DNA of 64,000 nt from Prosopocoilus inquinatus (lineage: Eukaryota > Arthropoda > Insecta > Coleoptera > Lucanidae): the NCBI GenBank assembly GCA_036172665.1, contig CM069873.1, forward strand, positions 37,376,001 through 37,440,000, given 5' to 3'. Below, piece after piece: positions 40,220 to 52,100 of this stretch. The notes under the pieces were generated by a model. The model ran no database searches. It was not told the DNA's origin and worked only from the letters and a program-made list of their open reading frames with translations. The position numbers were made by a program, and so were the translations under genes. Every line of letters starts with the position of its first letter. Positions within the stretch are counted from its first letter, which is position 1.

Positions 40220-42750
40220 GTTGTTCCTGTGATGTATCTAATCGATCCTTACTCATCTATCATGTTATTTGACGTTTGGATGGACTATAGTAACTCTGAT
40301 GTGAGATACAAAGTTCTCGGACGCAGCAGAAGCTGGAAATAGTTTTAAACGAAACAAAACGCATTAGCGTTGTTCCTGTGATGTATCTAATCGATCCTTA
40401 CTCATCTATCATGTTATTTGACGTTTGGATGGACTCCAGTAACTCTGATGTGAGATACAAAGTTCTCGGACGCAGCAGAAGCTGGAAATAGTTTTGAAGG
40501 AAACAACACGTATTAACGTTGTTACTGTGATGTATCTAATCGATCCTTACTTATCTATCATGTTATTTGACGTTTGGATGGACTCCAGTAACTCTGATGT
40601 GAGATACAAAGTTATCGGACGCAGCAGAAGCTGGAGATAGTTTTAAACGAAACAACACGCATTAGCGTTGTTCCTGTGATGTATCTAATCGATCCTTATT
40701 CATCTATCATGTTATTTGGCGTTTCGATGGACTCCAGTAACTCTGATGTGAGATACAAAGTTTTCGGACGCAGCAGAAGCTGGAAATAGTTTTGAACGAA
40801 ACAACACGTATTACCGTTGTTCCTGTGATGTATCTAATCGATCCTTACTTAGCTACTATGTTATTTGAGGTTTCGATGGACTCCAATAACTCTGATGTGA
40901 GATACAAAGTTTTCGGACGCAGCAGAAGCTGGAAATAGTTTTAAACGAAACAACACGCATTACCGTTGTTCCTGTGATGTATCTAATCGATCCTTGTATA
41001 TCTATCATGTTATTTGACGTTTCGACGGACTCTAGTAATTCTGATGTGACATACGAAGTTTTTGGGCGCAGCAGGAGCTGGAAATAGTTTTAAAAGAAGC
41101 AACACGTATTAGCGTTGGTCCTGTGATGTATCTAATCGATCCTTACTTAGCTACTATGTTATTTGACGTTTCGATGGACTCCAGTAACTCTAATGTGAGA
41201 TACGAAATTTTCGGACGCAGCAGAAGCTGGAAATAGTTTTAAACGAAACAACACGTATTAGCGTTGTTCCTGTGATGTATCTAATCGATCCTTACTCATC
41301 TATCCTGTTATTTGACGTTTGGATGGACTCCAGTAACTCTGGTGTGAGATACAAAGTTCTCGGACGCAGCAGAAGCTGGAGATAGTTTTAAACGAAACAA
41401 CACGCATTAGCGTTGTTCCTGTGATGTATCTAATCGATCCTTACTCATCTATCATGTTATTTTTCGTTTCGATGGACTCCAGTAACTCTGATGTGAGATA
41501 CAAAGCTTTCGGACGCAGCAGAAGCTGGAAATAGTTTTGAACGAAACAACACGTATTAGCGTTGTTCCTGTGATGTATCTAATCGATCCTTACTTAGCTA
41601 CTATGTTATTTCACGCTTCGATGGACTCCAATAACTCTGATGTGAGATACAAAGTTTTCGGACGCAGCAGAAGCTGGAAATAGTTTTAAACGAAACAACA
41701 CGCATTAGCGTTGTTCCTGTGATGTATCTAATCGATCCTTACTTATCTATCATGTTATTTGACGTTTGGATGGACTCCAGTAACTCTGATGTGAGATACA
41801 AAGTTCTCGGACGCAGCTGAAGCTAGAAATAGTTTTAAACGAAACAACACGCATTAGCGTTGTTCCTGTGATGTATTTAATCGATCCTTACTCATCTATC
41901 ATGATATTTGACTTTTGAATGGACTCCAGTAACTCTGATGTGAGATACAAAGTTGTCGGACGCAGCAGAAGCTGGAAATAGTTTTGAACGAAACAACACG
42001 TATTAGCGTTGTTCCTGTGATGTATCTAATCGATCCTTACTTATCTACTATGTTATTTGACGTTTCGATGGACTCCAGTAACTCTGTTGTGAGATACGAA
42101 ATTTTCGAACGCAGCAGAATCTGGAAATAGTTTTAAATGAAACAACACGCATTAGCGTTGTTCCTGTGATGTATCTAATGGATCCTTACTCATCTATCAT
42201 GTTATTTGACGTTTCGATGGACTCTAGTAACTCTGATGTGAGATACGAAGTTTTTGGATGCAGCAGGAGCTGGAAATAGTTTTAAACGAAACAACACGTA
42301 TTAGCGTTGTTCCTGTGATGTATCTAATCGCTCCTTACTTAGCTACTATGTTATTTGACGTTTCGATGGACTCCAGTAACTCTAATGTGAGATACGAAAT
42401 TTTCGGACGCAGCAGAAGCTGGAAATAGTTTTAAACGAAACAACACGTATTAGCGTTGTTCCTGTGATGTATCTAATCGATCCTTACTCATCTATCATGT
42501 TATTTGACGTTTGGATGGACTCCAGTAACTGATGTGAGATATAAAGTTCTCGGACGCAGCAGAAGCTGGAAATAGTTTTGAACGAAACAACACGTATTAG
42601 CGTTGTTCCTGTGATGTATCTAATCGATCCTTACTTATCTATCATGTTATCTGACGTTTGGATGGACTCCAGTAACTCTGATGTGAGATACAATGTTTTC
42701 GGACGCAGCAGAAGCTGGAGATAGTTTTAAACGAAACAACACGCATTAGC
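40220..42750. repeat. P-to-K block, copy 3 (17 monomers)
   Basis: Matches copy 2 at an offset of 10,728 bp (exactly 72 x 149) up to T, after which one monomer is missing. Units U and V are merged into one chimera at 40,965-41,113. From there the offset is 10,579-10,580 bp. Length 2,531 bp is 17 x 149 - 2. Private changes include tttcgacgg near 41,022, gttgtcgg near 41,954 and gatataaag near 42,538. Confidence 0.9.
40965..41113 (+). repeat. chimeric monomer U/V
   Basis: Entered through cgcattaccg, as U is in copies 1 and 2, but carries the V marks ccttgtatatc, ctctagtaattctg, gacatacg and aaaagaagc. The joint lies within about the first 30 bases of the monomer. The block is otherwise collinear, so this is a clean one-monomer deletion in phase. 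Confidence 0.88.
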
Positions 42751-44389
42751 GTTGTTCCTGTGATGTATCTAATCGATCCTTACTCATCTATCATGTTATT
42801 TGGCGTTTCGATGGACTCCAGTAACTCTGATGTGAGATACAAAGTTTTCGGACGCAGCAGAAGCTGGAAATAGTTTTGAACGAAACAACACGTATTAGCG
42901 TTGTTCCTGTGATGTATCTAATCGATCCTTACTTAGCTACTATGTTATTTGACGTTTCGATGGACTCCAATAACTCTGATGTGAGATACAAAGTTTTCGG
43001 ACGCAGCAGAAGCTGGAAATAGTTTTAAACGAAACAACACGCATTAGCGTTGTTCCTGTGATGTATCTAATCGATCCTTACTCATCTATCATTATATTTG
43101 ACGTTTGGATGGACTACAGTAACTCTGATGTGAGATACAAAGTTTACGGACGCAGCAGAAGCTGGAAATAGTTTTAATCGAAACAACACGCATTAGCGTT
43201 GTTCCTGTGATGTATCTAATCGATCCTTACTCATCTATCATGTTATTTGGCGTTTCGATGGACTCCAGAAACTTTGATGTGAGATACGAAGTTCTCGGAC
43301 GCAGCTGAAGCTGGAAATAGTTTTAAATGAAACAACACGTATTAGCGTTGTTCCTGTGATGTATCTAATGGATCCTTACTCATATATCATGTTATTTGAC
43401 GTTTCGATGGACTCTAGTAACTCTGATGTGAGATACGAAGTTTTTGGACGCAGCAGGAGCTGGAAATAGTTTTAAACGAAACAACACGTATTAGCGTTGT
43501 TCCTGTGATGTACCTAATCGATCCTTACTCATCTATCATGTTATTTGACGTTTGGATGGACTCCAGTAACTCTGATGTGAGATACGAAGTTTTTGGACGC
43601 AGCAGGAGCTGGAAATAGTTTTAAACGAAACAACACGTATTAGCGTTGTTCCTGTGATGTACCTAATCGATCCTTACTCATCTATCATGTTATTTGGCGT
43701 TTCGATGGACTCCAGAAACTTTGATGTGAGATACAAAGTTTTCGGACGCAGCAGAAGCTGGAAATAGTTTTGAACGAAACAACACGTATTAGCGTTGTTC
43801 CTGTGATGTATCTAATCGATCCTTACTTAGCTACTATGTTATTTGACGTTTCGATGGACTCCAATAACTCTGATGTGAGATACAAAGTTTTCGGACGCAG
43901 CAGAAGCTGGAAATAGTTTTAAACGAAACAACACGCATTAGCGTTGTTCCTGTGATGTATCTAATCGATCCTTACTCATCTATCATTATATTTGACGTTT
44001 GGATGGACTACAGTAACTCTGATGTGAGATACAAAGTTTACGGACGCAGCAGAAGCTGGAAATAGTTTTAATCGAAACAACACGCATTAGCGTTGTTCCT
44101 GTGATGTATCTAATCGATCCTTACTCATCTATCATGTTATTTGGCGTTTCGATGGACTCCAGAAACTTTGATGTGAGATACGAAGTTCTCGGACGCAGCT
44201 GAAGCTGGAAATAGTTTTAAATGAAACAACACCCATTAGCGTTGTTCCTGTGATGTATCTAATGGATCCTTACTCATATATCATGTTATTTGACGTTTCG
44301 ATGGACTCTAGTAACTCTGATGTGAGATACGAAGTTTTTGGACGCAGCAGGAGCTGGAAATAGTTTTAAACGAAACAACACGTATTAGC
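42751..44389. repeat. 11-monomer segment with three adjacent chimeras
   Basis: Order C-D-E'-L-(N)-(A/H)-(L/C)-D-E'-L-N, exactly 11 x 149 bp. The unit at 43,347 is N entered from L through cgtattagcg with M missing. 43,496-43,644 starts as A with gtaccta and tttgg but ends as H. 43,645-43,793 starts with gtaccta, has L's agaaactttg and ends as C. At 44,092-44,389 L again joins N directly, this time through acccatt. Confidence 0.83.
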
Positions 44390-44538
44390 GTTGTTCCTGT
44401 GATGTACCTAATCGATCCTTACTCATCTATCATGTTATTTGACGTTTGGATGGACTCCAGTAACTCTGATGTGAGATACAATGTTCTCGGACGCAGCAGA
44501 AGCTGGAAATAGTTTTGAACGAAACAACACGTATTAGC
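44390..44538 (+). repeat. monomer type A
   Basis: Differs from the reference by a93 to t (aatgttctcgg). This copy also has t18 to c (gtaccta), an allele shared only by a few monomers after 43.5 kb. It is usually preceded by N and followed by B, C or D. It is the first unit of the 11,310-bp higher-order repeat. Confidence 0.85.
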
Positions 44539-44687
44539 GTTGTTCCTGTGATGTACCTAATCGATCCTTACTCATCTATCATGTTATTTGGCGTTTCGAT
44601 GGACTCCAGTAACTCTGATGTGAGATACAAAGTTTTCGGACGCAGCAGAAGCTGGAAATAGTTTTGAACGAAACAACACGTATTAGC
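44539..44687 (+). repeat. monomer type C
   Basis: Marked by a53 to g (ttatttggcg), g59 to c and c97 to t. It nearly always precedes type D. Relatives with cgtctcg instead of cgtttcg are common in the first 14 kb and absent from the right half. Confidence 0.85.
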
Positions 44688-44836
44688 GTTGTTCCTGTGA
44701 TGTATCTAATCGATCCTTACTTAGCTACTATGTTATTTGACGTTTCGATGGACTCCAATAACTCTGATGTGAGATACAAAGTTTTCGGACGCAGCAGAAG
44801 CTGGAAATAGTTTTAAACGAAACAACACGCATTAGC
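44688..44836 (+). repeat. monomer type D
   Basis: Marked by c35 to t, t37 to g, t41 to c and c42 to t (cttagctactatg), with g59 to c, g71 to a (ccaataac) and c97 to t. Almost always followed by E or E'. A sub-type D* with tttttgg at 95-101 occurs in the 15-monomer repeat and near 21.0, 28.9 and 37.2 kb. Confidence 0.85.
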
Positions 44837-44986
44837 GTTGTTCCTGTGATGTATCTAATCGATCCTTACTCATCTATCATTATATTTGACGTTTGGATGC
44901 GACTACAGTAACTCTGATGTGAAATACAAAGTTTACGGACGCAGCAGAAGCTGGAAATAGTTTTAAACGAAACAACACGCATTACC
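44837..44986 (+). repeat. monomer type E (150 bp)
   Basis: Marked by g45 to t and t46 to a (cattatattt), one extra base near 64 (gatgcgac here, gatgggac in other copies), c68 to a (ctacag), g86 to a (gtgaaatac), and c97 to t with t98 to a (gtttacgg). Seventeen copies carry the extra base, the first in the monomer at 27,854. Confidence 0.85.
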
Positions 44987-45135
44987 GTTGTTCCTGTGAT
45001 GTATCTAATCGATCCTTACTCATCTATCATTATATTTGACGTTTGGATGGACTACAGTAACTCTGATGTGAGATACAAAGTTCTCGGACGCAGCAGAAAC
45101 TGGAAATAGTTTTGAACGAAACAACACGTATTAGC
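44987..45135 (+). repeat. monomer type F
   Basis: Has cattatattt and ctacag like E but keeps the reference ttctcgg. The base before its start is usually c (attaccg in place of attagcg). Follows E and precedes G. This copy has gaaactgg where its partner 11,310 bp downstream has gaagctgg (position 45,099). Confidence 0.85.
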
Positions 45136-45284
45136 GTTGTTCCTGTGATGTATCTAATCGATCCTTACTTATCTACTATGTTATTTGACGTTTCGATGGA
45201 CTCCAGTAACTCTGATGTGAGATACGAAATTTTCGAACGCAGCAGAATCTGGAAATAGTTTTAAATGAAACAACACGCATTAGC
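45136..45284 (+). repeat. monomer type G
   Basis: Marked by cttatctactatg at 34-45, g59 to c, a91 to g, g94 to a, c97 to t, g101 to a (attttcgaacg), g113 to t (gaatctgg) and c131 to t (aaatgaaac). It precedes H in nearly all copies from 9.8 kb onward. Confidence 0.85.
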
Positions 45285-45433
45285 GTTGTTCCTGTGATGT
45301 ATCTAATCGATCCTTACTCATCTATCATGTTATTTGACGTTTCGATGGACTCTAGTAACTCTGATGTGAGATACGAAGTTTTTGGACGCAGCAGGAGCTG
45401 GAAATAGTTTTAAACGAAACAACACGTATTAGC
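45285..45433 (+). repeat. monomer type H
   Basis: Marked by g59 to c, c69 to t (ctctag), a91 to g, c97 and c99 to t (gaagtttttgg) and a111 to g (caggagctgg). It usually precedes I. Sub-variants with taatgg at 21-26 or ggatgcag at 100-107 sit near 23.8, 24.6, 31.6 and 42.2 kb. Confidence 0.85.
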
Positions 45434-45582
45434 GTTGTTCCTGTGATGTATCTAATCGCTCCTTACTTAGCTACTATGTTATTTGACGTTTCGATGGACT
45501 CCAGTAACTCTAATGTGAGATACGAAATTTTCGGACGCAGCAGAAGCTGGAAATAGTTTTAAACGAAACAACACGTATTAGC
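45434..45582 (+). repeat. monomer type I
   Basis: Marked by a26 to c, which destroys ATCGAT (taatcgctcc), plus cttagctactatg, g59 to c, g79 to a (ctctaatg), a91 to g, g94 to a and c97 to t. Almost always followed by the 147-bp type J. Confidence 0.85.
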
Positions 45583-45729
45583 GTTGTTCCTGTGATGTAT
45601 CTAATCGATCCTTACTCATCTATCATGTTATTTGACGTTTGGATGGACTCCAGTAACTGATGTGAGATACAAAGTTCTCGGACGCAGGAGAAGCTGGAAA
45701 TAGTTTTGAACGAAACAACACGTATTAGC
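45583..45729 (+). repeat. monomer type J (147 bp)
   Basis: Close to the reference but with one CT lost from ctct at 75-78 (gtaactgatg). This two-base loss occurs 30 times in the window, first at about 10,363, and most cases are type J between I and K. This copy has gcaggag where its partner has gcagcag. Confidence 0.88.
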
Positions 45730-45878
45730 GTTGTTCCTGTGATGTATCTAATCGATCCTTACTTATCTATCATGTTATCTGACGTTTGGATGGACTCCAG
45801 TAACTCTGATGTGAGATACAATGTTTTCGGACGCAGCAGAAGCTGGAAATAGTTTTGAACGAAACAACACGTATTAGC
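45730..45878 (+). repeat. monomer type K
   Basis: Marked by cttatctatc, t50 to c (ttatctgac), a93 to t and c97 to t (aatgttttcgg). Ends either tggaaatag or tggagatag. Eight K or K-neighbour units, between 14.9 and 39.5 kb, have lost one base near position 14 (gtgagtatc). Confidence 0.85.
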
Positions 45879-46624
45879 GTTGTTCCTGTGATGTATCTAA
45901 TCGATCCTTACTCATCTATCATTATATTTGACGTTTGGATGGGACTACAGTAACTCTGATGTGAAATACAAAGTTTACGGACGCAGCAGAAGCTGGAAAT
46001 AGTTTTAAAGGAAACAACACGCATTACCGTTGTTCCTGTGATGTATCTAATCGATCCTTACTCATCTATCATTATATTTGACGTTTGGATGGACTACAGT
46101 AACTCTGATGTGAGATACAAAGTTCTCGGACGCAGCAGAAGCTGGAAATAGTTTTGAACGAAACAACACGTATTAGCGTTGTTCCTGTGATGTATCTAAT
46201 CGATCCTTACTTATCTACTATGTTATTTGACGTTTCGATGGACTCCAGTAACTCTGATGTGAGATACGAAATTTTCGAACGCAGCAGAATCTGGAAATAG
46301 TTTTAAATGAAACAACACGCATTAGCGTTGTTCCTGTGATGTATCTAATCGATCCTTACTCATCTATCATGTTATTTGGCGTTTCGATGGACTCCAGTAA
46401 CTCTGATGTGAGATACAAAGTTTTCGGACGCAGCAGAAGCTGGAAATAGTTTTGAACGAAACAACACGTATTAGCGTTGTTCCTGTGATGTATCTAATCG
46501 ATCCTTACTTAGCTACTATGTTATTTGACGTTTCGATGGACTCCAATAACTCTGATGTGAGATACAAAGTTTTCGGACGCAGCAGAAGCTGGAAATAGTT
46601 TTAAACGAAACAACACGCATTAGC

Positions 46625-46773
46625 GTTGTTCCTGTGATGTATCTAATCGATCCTTACTCATCTATCATTATATTTGACGTTTGGATGGACTACAGTAACT
46701 CTGATGTGAGATACAAAGTTTACGGACGCAGCAGAAGCTGGAAATAGTTTTAATCGAAACAACACGCATTAGC
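46625..46773 (+). repeat. monomer type E'
   Basis: Shares cattatattt, ctacag and gtttacgg with type E but lacks the extra base and the g86 change, and ends with a130 to t (tttaatcg). Always followed by L in the right half. A similar unit at about 14.46-14.61 kb is the earliest relative. It looks like the precursor of E. Confidence 0.8.
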
Positions 46774-46922
46774 GTTGTTCCTGTGATGTATCTAATCGAT
46801 CCTTACTCATCTATCATGTTATTTGGCGTTTCGATGGACTCCAGAAACTTTGATGTGAGATACGAAGTTCTCGGACGCAGCTGAAGCTGGAAATAGTTTT
46901 AAATGAAACAACACGTACTAGC
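46774..46922 (+). repeat. monomer type L
   Basis: Marked by ttatttggcg, t72 to a and c77 to t (agaaactttg), a91 to g, a109 to t (cagctgaag) and c131 to t, ending cgtactagc. First seen at 8,652. Followed by M, except at 43,198 and 44,092 where M is missing. Confidence 0.85.
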
Positions 46923-47071
46923 GTTGTTCCTGTGATATATCTAATCGATCCTTACTCATCTATCATGTTATTTGACGTTTGGATGGACTCCAGTAACTCT
47001 GATGTGAGGTACAAAGTTTTCGGACGCAGCAGAAGCTGGAAATAGTTTTAAATGAAACAACACCCATTAGC
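46923..47071 (+). repeat. monomer type M
   Basis: Marked by g15 to a (gtgatatatc), a87 to g (gaggtac), c97 to t and c131 to t. It ends with g142 and t143 both changed to c (acccatt). Lies between L and N. Confidence 0.85.
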
Positions 47072-47220
47072 GTTGTTCCTGTGATGTATCTAATGGATCC
47101 TTACTCATATATCATGTTATTTGAGGTTTCGATGGACTCTAGTAACTCTGATGTGAGATACGAAGTTTTTGGACGCAGCAGGAGCTGGAAATAGTTTTAA
47201 ACGAAACAACACGTATTAGC
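47072..47220 (+). repeat. monomer type N
   Basis: Marked by c24 to g, which turns ATCGAT into GGATCC, c38 to a (catatatc) and an H-like second half (ctctag, gaagtttttgg, caggagctgg). This copy has ttgagg at 51-55, shared with its partner 11,310 bp downstream. Followed by A. Confidence 0.85.
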
Positions 47221-47369
47221 GTTGTTCCTGTGATGTACCTAATCGATCCTTACTCATCTATCATGTTATTTGACGTTTGGATGGACTCCAGTAACTCTGA
47301 TGTGAGATACAATGTTCTCGGACGCAGCAGAAGCTGGAAATAGTTTTGAACGAAACAACACGTATTAGC

Positions 47370-47518
47370 GTTGTTCCTGTGATGTATCTAATCGATCCTT
47401 ACTCATCTATCATGTTATTTGACGTTTGGATGGACTCCAGTAACTCTGATGTGAGATACAAAGTATTCGGACGCAGCAGAAGCTGGAAATAGTTTTGAAC
47501 GAAACAACACGTATTAGC
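47370..47518 (+). repeat. monomer type B
   Basis: Marked by t96 to a and c97 to t (aaagtattcgg). Further copies lie at 9,099, 25,919, 27,407, the second unit of each A-B-C-D-E cassette, and 58,680. After 25 kb it always follows A. Confidence 0.85.
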
Positions 47519-49008
47519 GTTGTTCCTGTGATGTATCTAATCGATCCTTACTCATCTATCATGTTATTTGGCGTTTCGATGGACTCCAGTAACTCTGATG
47601 TGAGATACAAAGTTTTCGGACGCAGCAGAAGCTGGAAATAGTTTTGAACGAAACAACACGTATTAGCGTTGTTCCTGTGATGTATCTAATCGATCCTTAC
47701 TTAGCTACTATGTTATTTGACGTTTCGATGGACTCCAATAACTCTGATGTGAGATACAAAGTTTTCGGACGCAGCAGAAGCTGGAAATAGTTTTAAACGA
47801 AACAACACGCATTAGCGTTGTTCCTGTGATGTATCTAATCGATCCTTACTCATCTATCATTATATTTGACGTTTGGATGCGACTACAGTAACTCTGATGT
47901 GAAATACAAAGTTTACGGACGCAGCAGAAGCTGGAAATAGTTTTAAACGAAACAACACGCATTACCGTTGTTCCTGTGATGTATCTAATCGATCCTTACT
48001 CATCTATCATTATATTTGACGTTTGGATGGACTACAGTAACTCTGATGTGAGATACAAAGTTCTCGGACGCAGCAGAAGCTGGAAATAGTTTTGAACGAA
48101 ACAACACGTATTAGCGTTGTTCCTGTGATGTATCTAATCGATCCTTACTTATCTACTATGTTATTTGACGTTTCGATGGACTCCAGTAACTCTGATGTGA
48201 GATACGAAATTTTCGAACGCAGCAGAATCTGGAAATAGTTTTAAATGAAACAACACGCATTAGCGTTGTTCCTGTGATGTATCTAATCGATCCTTACTCA
48301 TCTATCATGTTATTTGACGTTTCGATGGACTCTAGTAACTCTGATGTGAGATACGAAGTTTTTGGACGCAGCAGGAGCTGGAAATAGTTTTAAACGAAAC
48401 AACACGTATTAGCGTTGTTCCTGTGATGTATCTAATCGCTCCTTACTTAGCTACTATGTTATTTGACGTTTCGATAGACTCCAGTAACTCTAATGTGAGA
48501 TACGAAATTTTCGGACGCAGCAGAAGCTGGAAATAGTTTTAAACGAAACAACACGTATTAGCGTTGTTCCTGTGATGTATCTAATCGATCCTTACTCATC
48601 TATCATGTTATTTGACGTTTGGATGGACTCCAGTAACTGATGTGAGATACAAAGTTCTCGGACGCAGCAGAAGCTGGAAATAGTTTTGAACGAAACAACA
48701 CGTATTAGCGTTGTTCCTGTGATGTATCTAATCGATCCTTACTTATCTATCATGTTATCTGACGTTTGGATGGACTCCAGTAACTCTGATGTGAGATACA
48801 ATGTTTTCGGACGCAGCAGAAGCTGGAAATAGTTTTGAGCGAAACAACACGTATTAGCGTTGTTCCTGTGATGTATCTAATCGATCCTTACTCATCTATC
48901 ATTATATTTGACGTTTGGATGGGACTACAGTAACTCTGATGTGAAACACAAAGTTTACGGACGCAGCAGAAGCTGGAAATAGTTTTAAAGGAAACAACAC
49001 GCATTACC

Positions 49009-49157
49009 GTTGTTCCTGTGATGTATCTAATCGATCCTTACTCATCTATCATGTTATTTGACGTTTCGATGGACTCTAGTAACTCTGATGTGAGATACGA
49101 AGTTTTTGGACGCAGCAGGAGCTGGAAATAGTTTTAAACGAAACAACACGTATTAGC
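49009..49157 (+). repeat. chimeric monomer F/H (H')
   Basis: Entered through aaaggaaac and cgcattaccg, the leader of F (as before 46,029), but its body is H (tttcg, ctctag, gaagtttttgg, caggagctgg). F's second part and G are skipped. The same chimera occurs at 60,319-60,467, so it predates the 11,310-bp duplication. Confidence 0.87.
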
Positions 49158-52100
49158 GTTGTTCCTGTGATGTATCTAATCGCTCCTTACTTAGCTACTA
49201 TGTTATTTGACGTTTCGATGGACTCCAGTAACTCTAATGTGAGATACGAAATTTTCGGACGCAGCAGAAGCTGGAAATAGTTTTAAACGAAACAACACGT
49301 ATTAGCGTTGTTCCTGTGATGTATCTAATCGATCCTTACTCATCTATCATGTTATTTGACGTTTGGATGGACTCCAGTAACTGATGTGAGATACAAAGTT
49401 CTCGGACGCAGCAGAAGCTGGAAATAGTTTTGAACGAAACAACACGTATTAGCGTTGTTCCTGTGATGTATCTAATCGATCCTTACTTATCTATCATGTT
49501 ATCTGACGTTTGGATGGACTCCAGTAACTCTGATGTGAGATACAATGTTTTCGGACGCAGCAGAAGCTGGAGATAGTTTTAAACTAAACAACACGCATTA
49601 GCGTTGTTCCTGTGATGTATCTAATCGATCCTTACTCATCTATCATTATATTTGACGTTTGGATGGACTACAGTAACTCTGATGTGAGATACAAAGTTCT
49701 CGGACGCAGTAGAAGCTGGAAATAGTTTTGAACGAAACAACACGTATTAGCGTTGTTCCTGTGATGTATCTAATCGATCCTTACTTATCTACTATGTTAT
49801 TTGACGTTTCGATGGACTCCAGTAACTTTGATGTGAGATACGAAATTTTCGAACGCAGCAGAATCTGGAAATAGTTTTAAATGAAACAACACGCATTAGC
49901 GTTGTTCCTGTGATGTATCTAATCGATCCTTACTCATCTATCATGTTATTTGACGTTTCGATGGACTCTAGTAACTCTGATGTGAGATACGAAGTTTTTG
50001 GATGCAGCAGGAGCTGGAAATAGTTTTAAACGAAACAACACGTATTAGCGTTGTTCCTGTGATGTATCTAATCGCTCCTTACTTAGCTACTATGTTATTT
50101 GACGTTTCGATGGACTCCAGTAACTCTAATGTGAGATACGAAATTTTCGGACGCAGCAGAAGCTGGAAATAGTTTTAAACGAAACAACACGTATTAGCGT
50201 TGTTCCTGTGATGTATCTAATCGATCCTTACTCATCTATCATGTTATTTGACGTTTGGATGGACTCCAGTAACTGATGTGAGATACAAAGTTCTCGGACG
50301 CAGCAGAAGCTGGAAATAGTTTTGAACGAAACAACACGTATTAGCGTTGTTCCTGTGATGTATCTAATCGATCCTTACTTATCTATCATGTTATCTGACG
50401 TTTGGATGGACTCCAGTAACTCTGATGTGAGATACAATGTTTTCGGACGCAGCAGAAGCTGGAGATAGTTTTAAACGAAACAACACGCATTAGCGTTGTT
50501 CCTGTGATGTATCTAATCGATCCTTACTCATCTATCATGTTATTTGGCGTTTCGATGGACTCCAGTAACTCTGATGTGAGATACAAAGTTTTCGGACGCA
50601 GCAGAAGCTGGAAATAGTTTTGAACGAAACAACACGTATTAGCGTTGTTCCTGTGATGTATCTAATCGATCCTTACTTAGCTACTATGTTATTTGACGTT
50701 TCGATGGACTCCAATAACTCTGATGTGAGATACAAAGTTTTCGGACGCAGCAGAAGCTGGAAATAGTTTTAAACGAAACAACACGCATTAGCGTTGTTCC
50801 TGTGATGTATCTAATCGATCCTTACTCATCTATCATTATATTTGACGTTTGGATGGACTACAGTAACTGATGTGAGATACAAAGTTTACGGACGCAGCAG
50901 AAGCTGGAAATAGTTTTAATCGAAACAACACGCATTAGCGTTGTTCCTGTGATGTATCTAATCGATCCTTACTCATCTATCATGTTATTTGGCGTTTCGA
51001 TGGACTCCAGAAACTTTGATGTGAGATACGAAGTTCTCGGACGCAGCTGAAGCTGGAAATAGTTTTAAATGAAACAACACGTACTAGCGTTGTTCCTGTG
51101 ATATATCTAATCGATCCTTACTCATCTATCATGTTATTTGACGTTTGGATGGACTCCAGTAACTCTGATGTGAGGTACAAAGTTTTCGGACGCAGCAGAA
51201 GCTGGAAATAGTTTTAAATGAAACAACACCCATTAGCGTTGTTCCTGTGATGTATCTAATGGATCCTTACTCATATATCATGTTATTTGACGTTTCGATG
51301 GACTCTAGTAACTCTGATGTGAGATACGAAGTTTTTGGACGCAGCAGGAGCTGGAAATAGTTTTAAACGAAACAACACGTATTAGCGTTGTTCCTGTGAT
51401 GTATCTAATCGATCCTTACTCATCTATCATGTTATTTGACGTTTGGATGGACTCCAGTAACTCTGATGTGAGATACAATGTTCTCGGACGCAGCAGAAGC
51501 TGGAAATAGTTTTGAACGAAACAACACGTATTAGCGTTGTTCCTGTGATGTATCTAATCGATCCTTACTTAGCTACTATGTTATTTGACGTTTCGATGGA
51601 CTCCAATAACTCTGATGTGAGATACAAAGTTTTCGGACGCAGCAGAAGCTGGAAATAGTTTTAAACGAAACAACACGCATTAGCGTTGTTCCTGTGATGT
51701 ATCTAATCGATCCTTACTCATCTATCATTATATTTGACGTTTGGATGCGACTACAGTAACTCTGATGTGAAATACAAAGTTTACGGACGCAGCAGAAGCT
51801 GGAAATAGTTTTAAACGAAACAACACGCATTACCGTTGTTCCTGTGATGTATCTAATCGATCCTTACTCATCTATCATTATATTTGACGTTTGGATGGAC
51901 TACAGTAACTCTGATGTGAGATACAAAGTTCTCGGACGCAGCAGAAGCTGGAAATAGTTTTGAACGAAACAACACGTATTAGCGTTGTTCCTGTGATGTA
52001 TCTAATCGATCCTTACTTATCTACTATGTTATTTGACGTTTCGATGGACTCCAGTAACTCTGATGTGAGATACGAAATTTTCGAACGCAGCAGAATCTGG

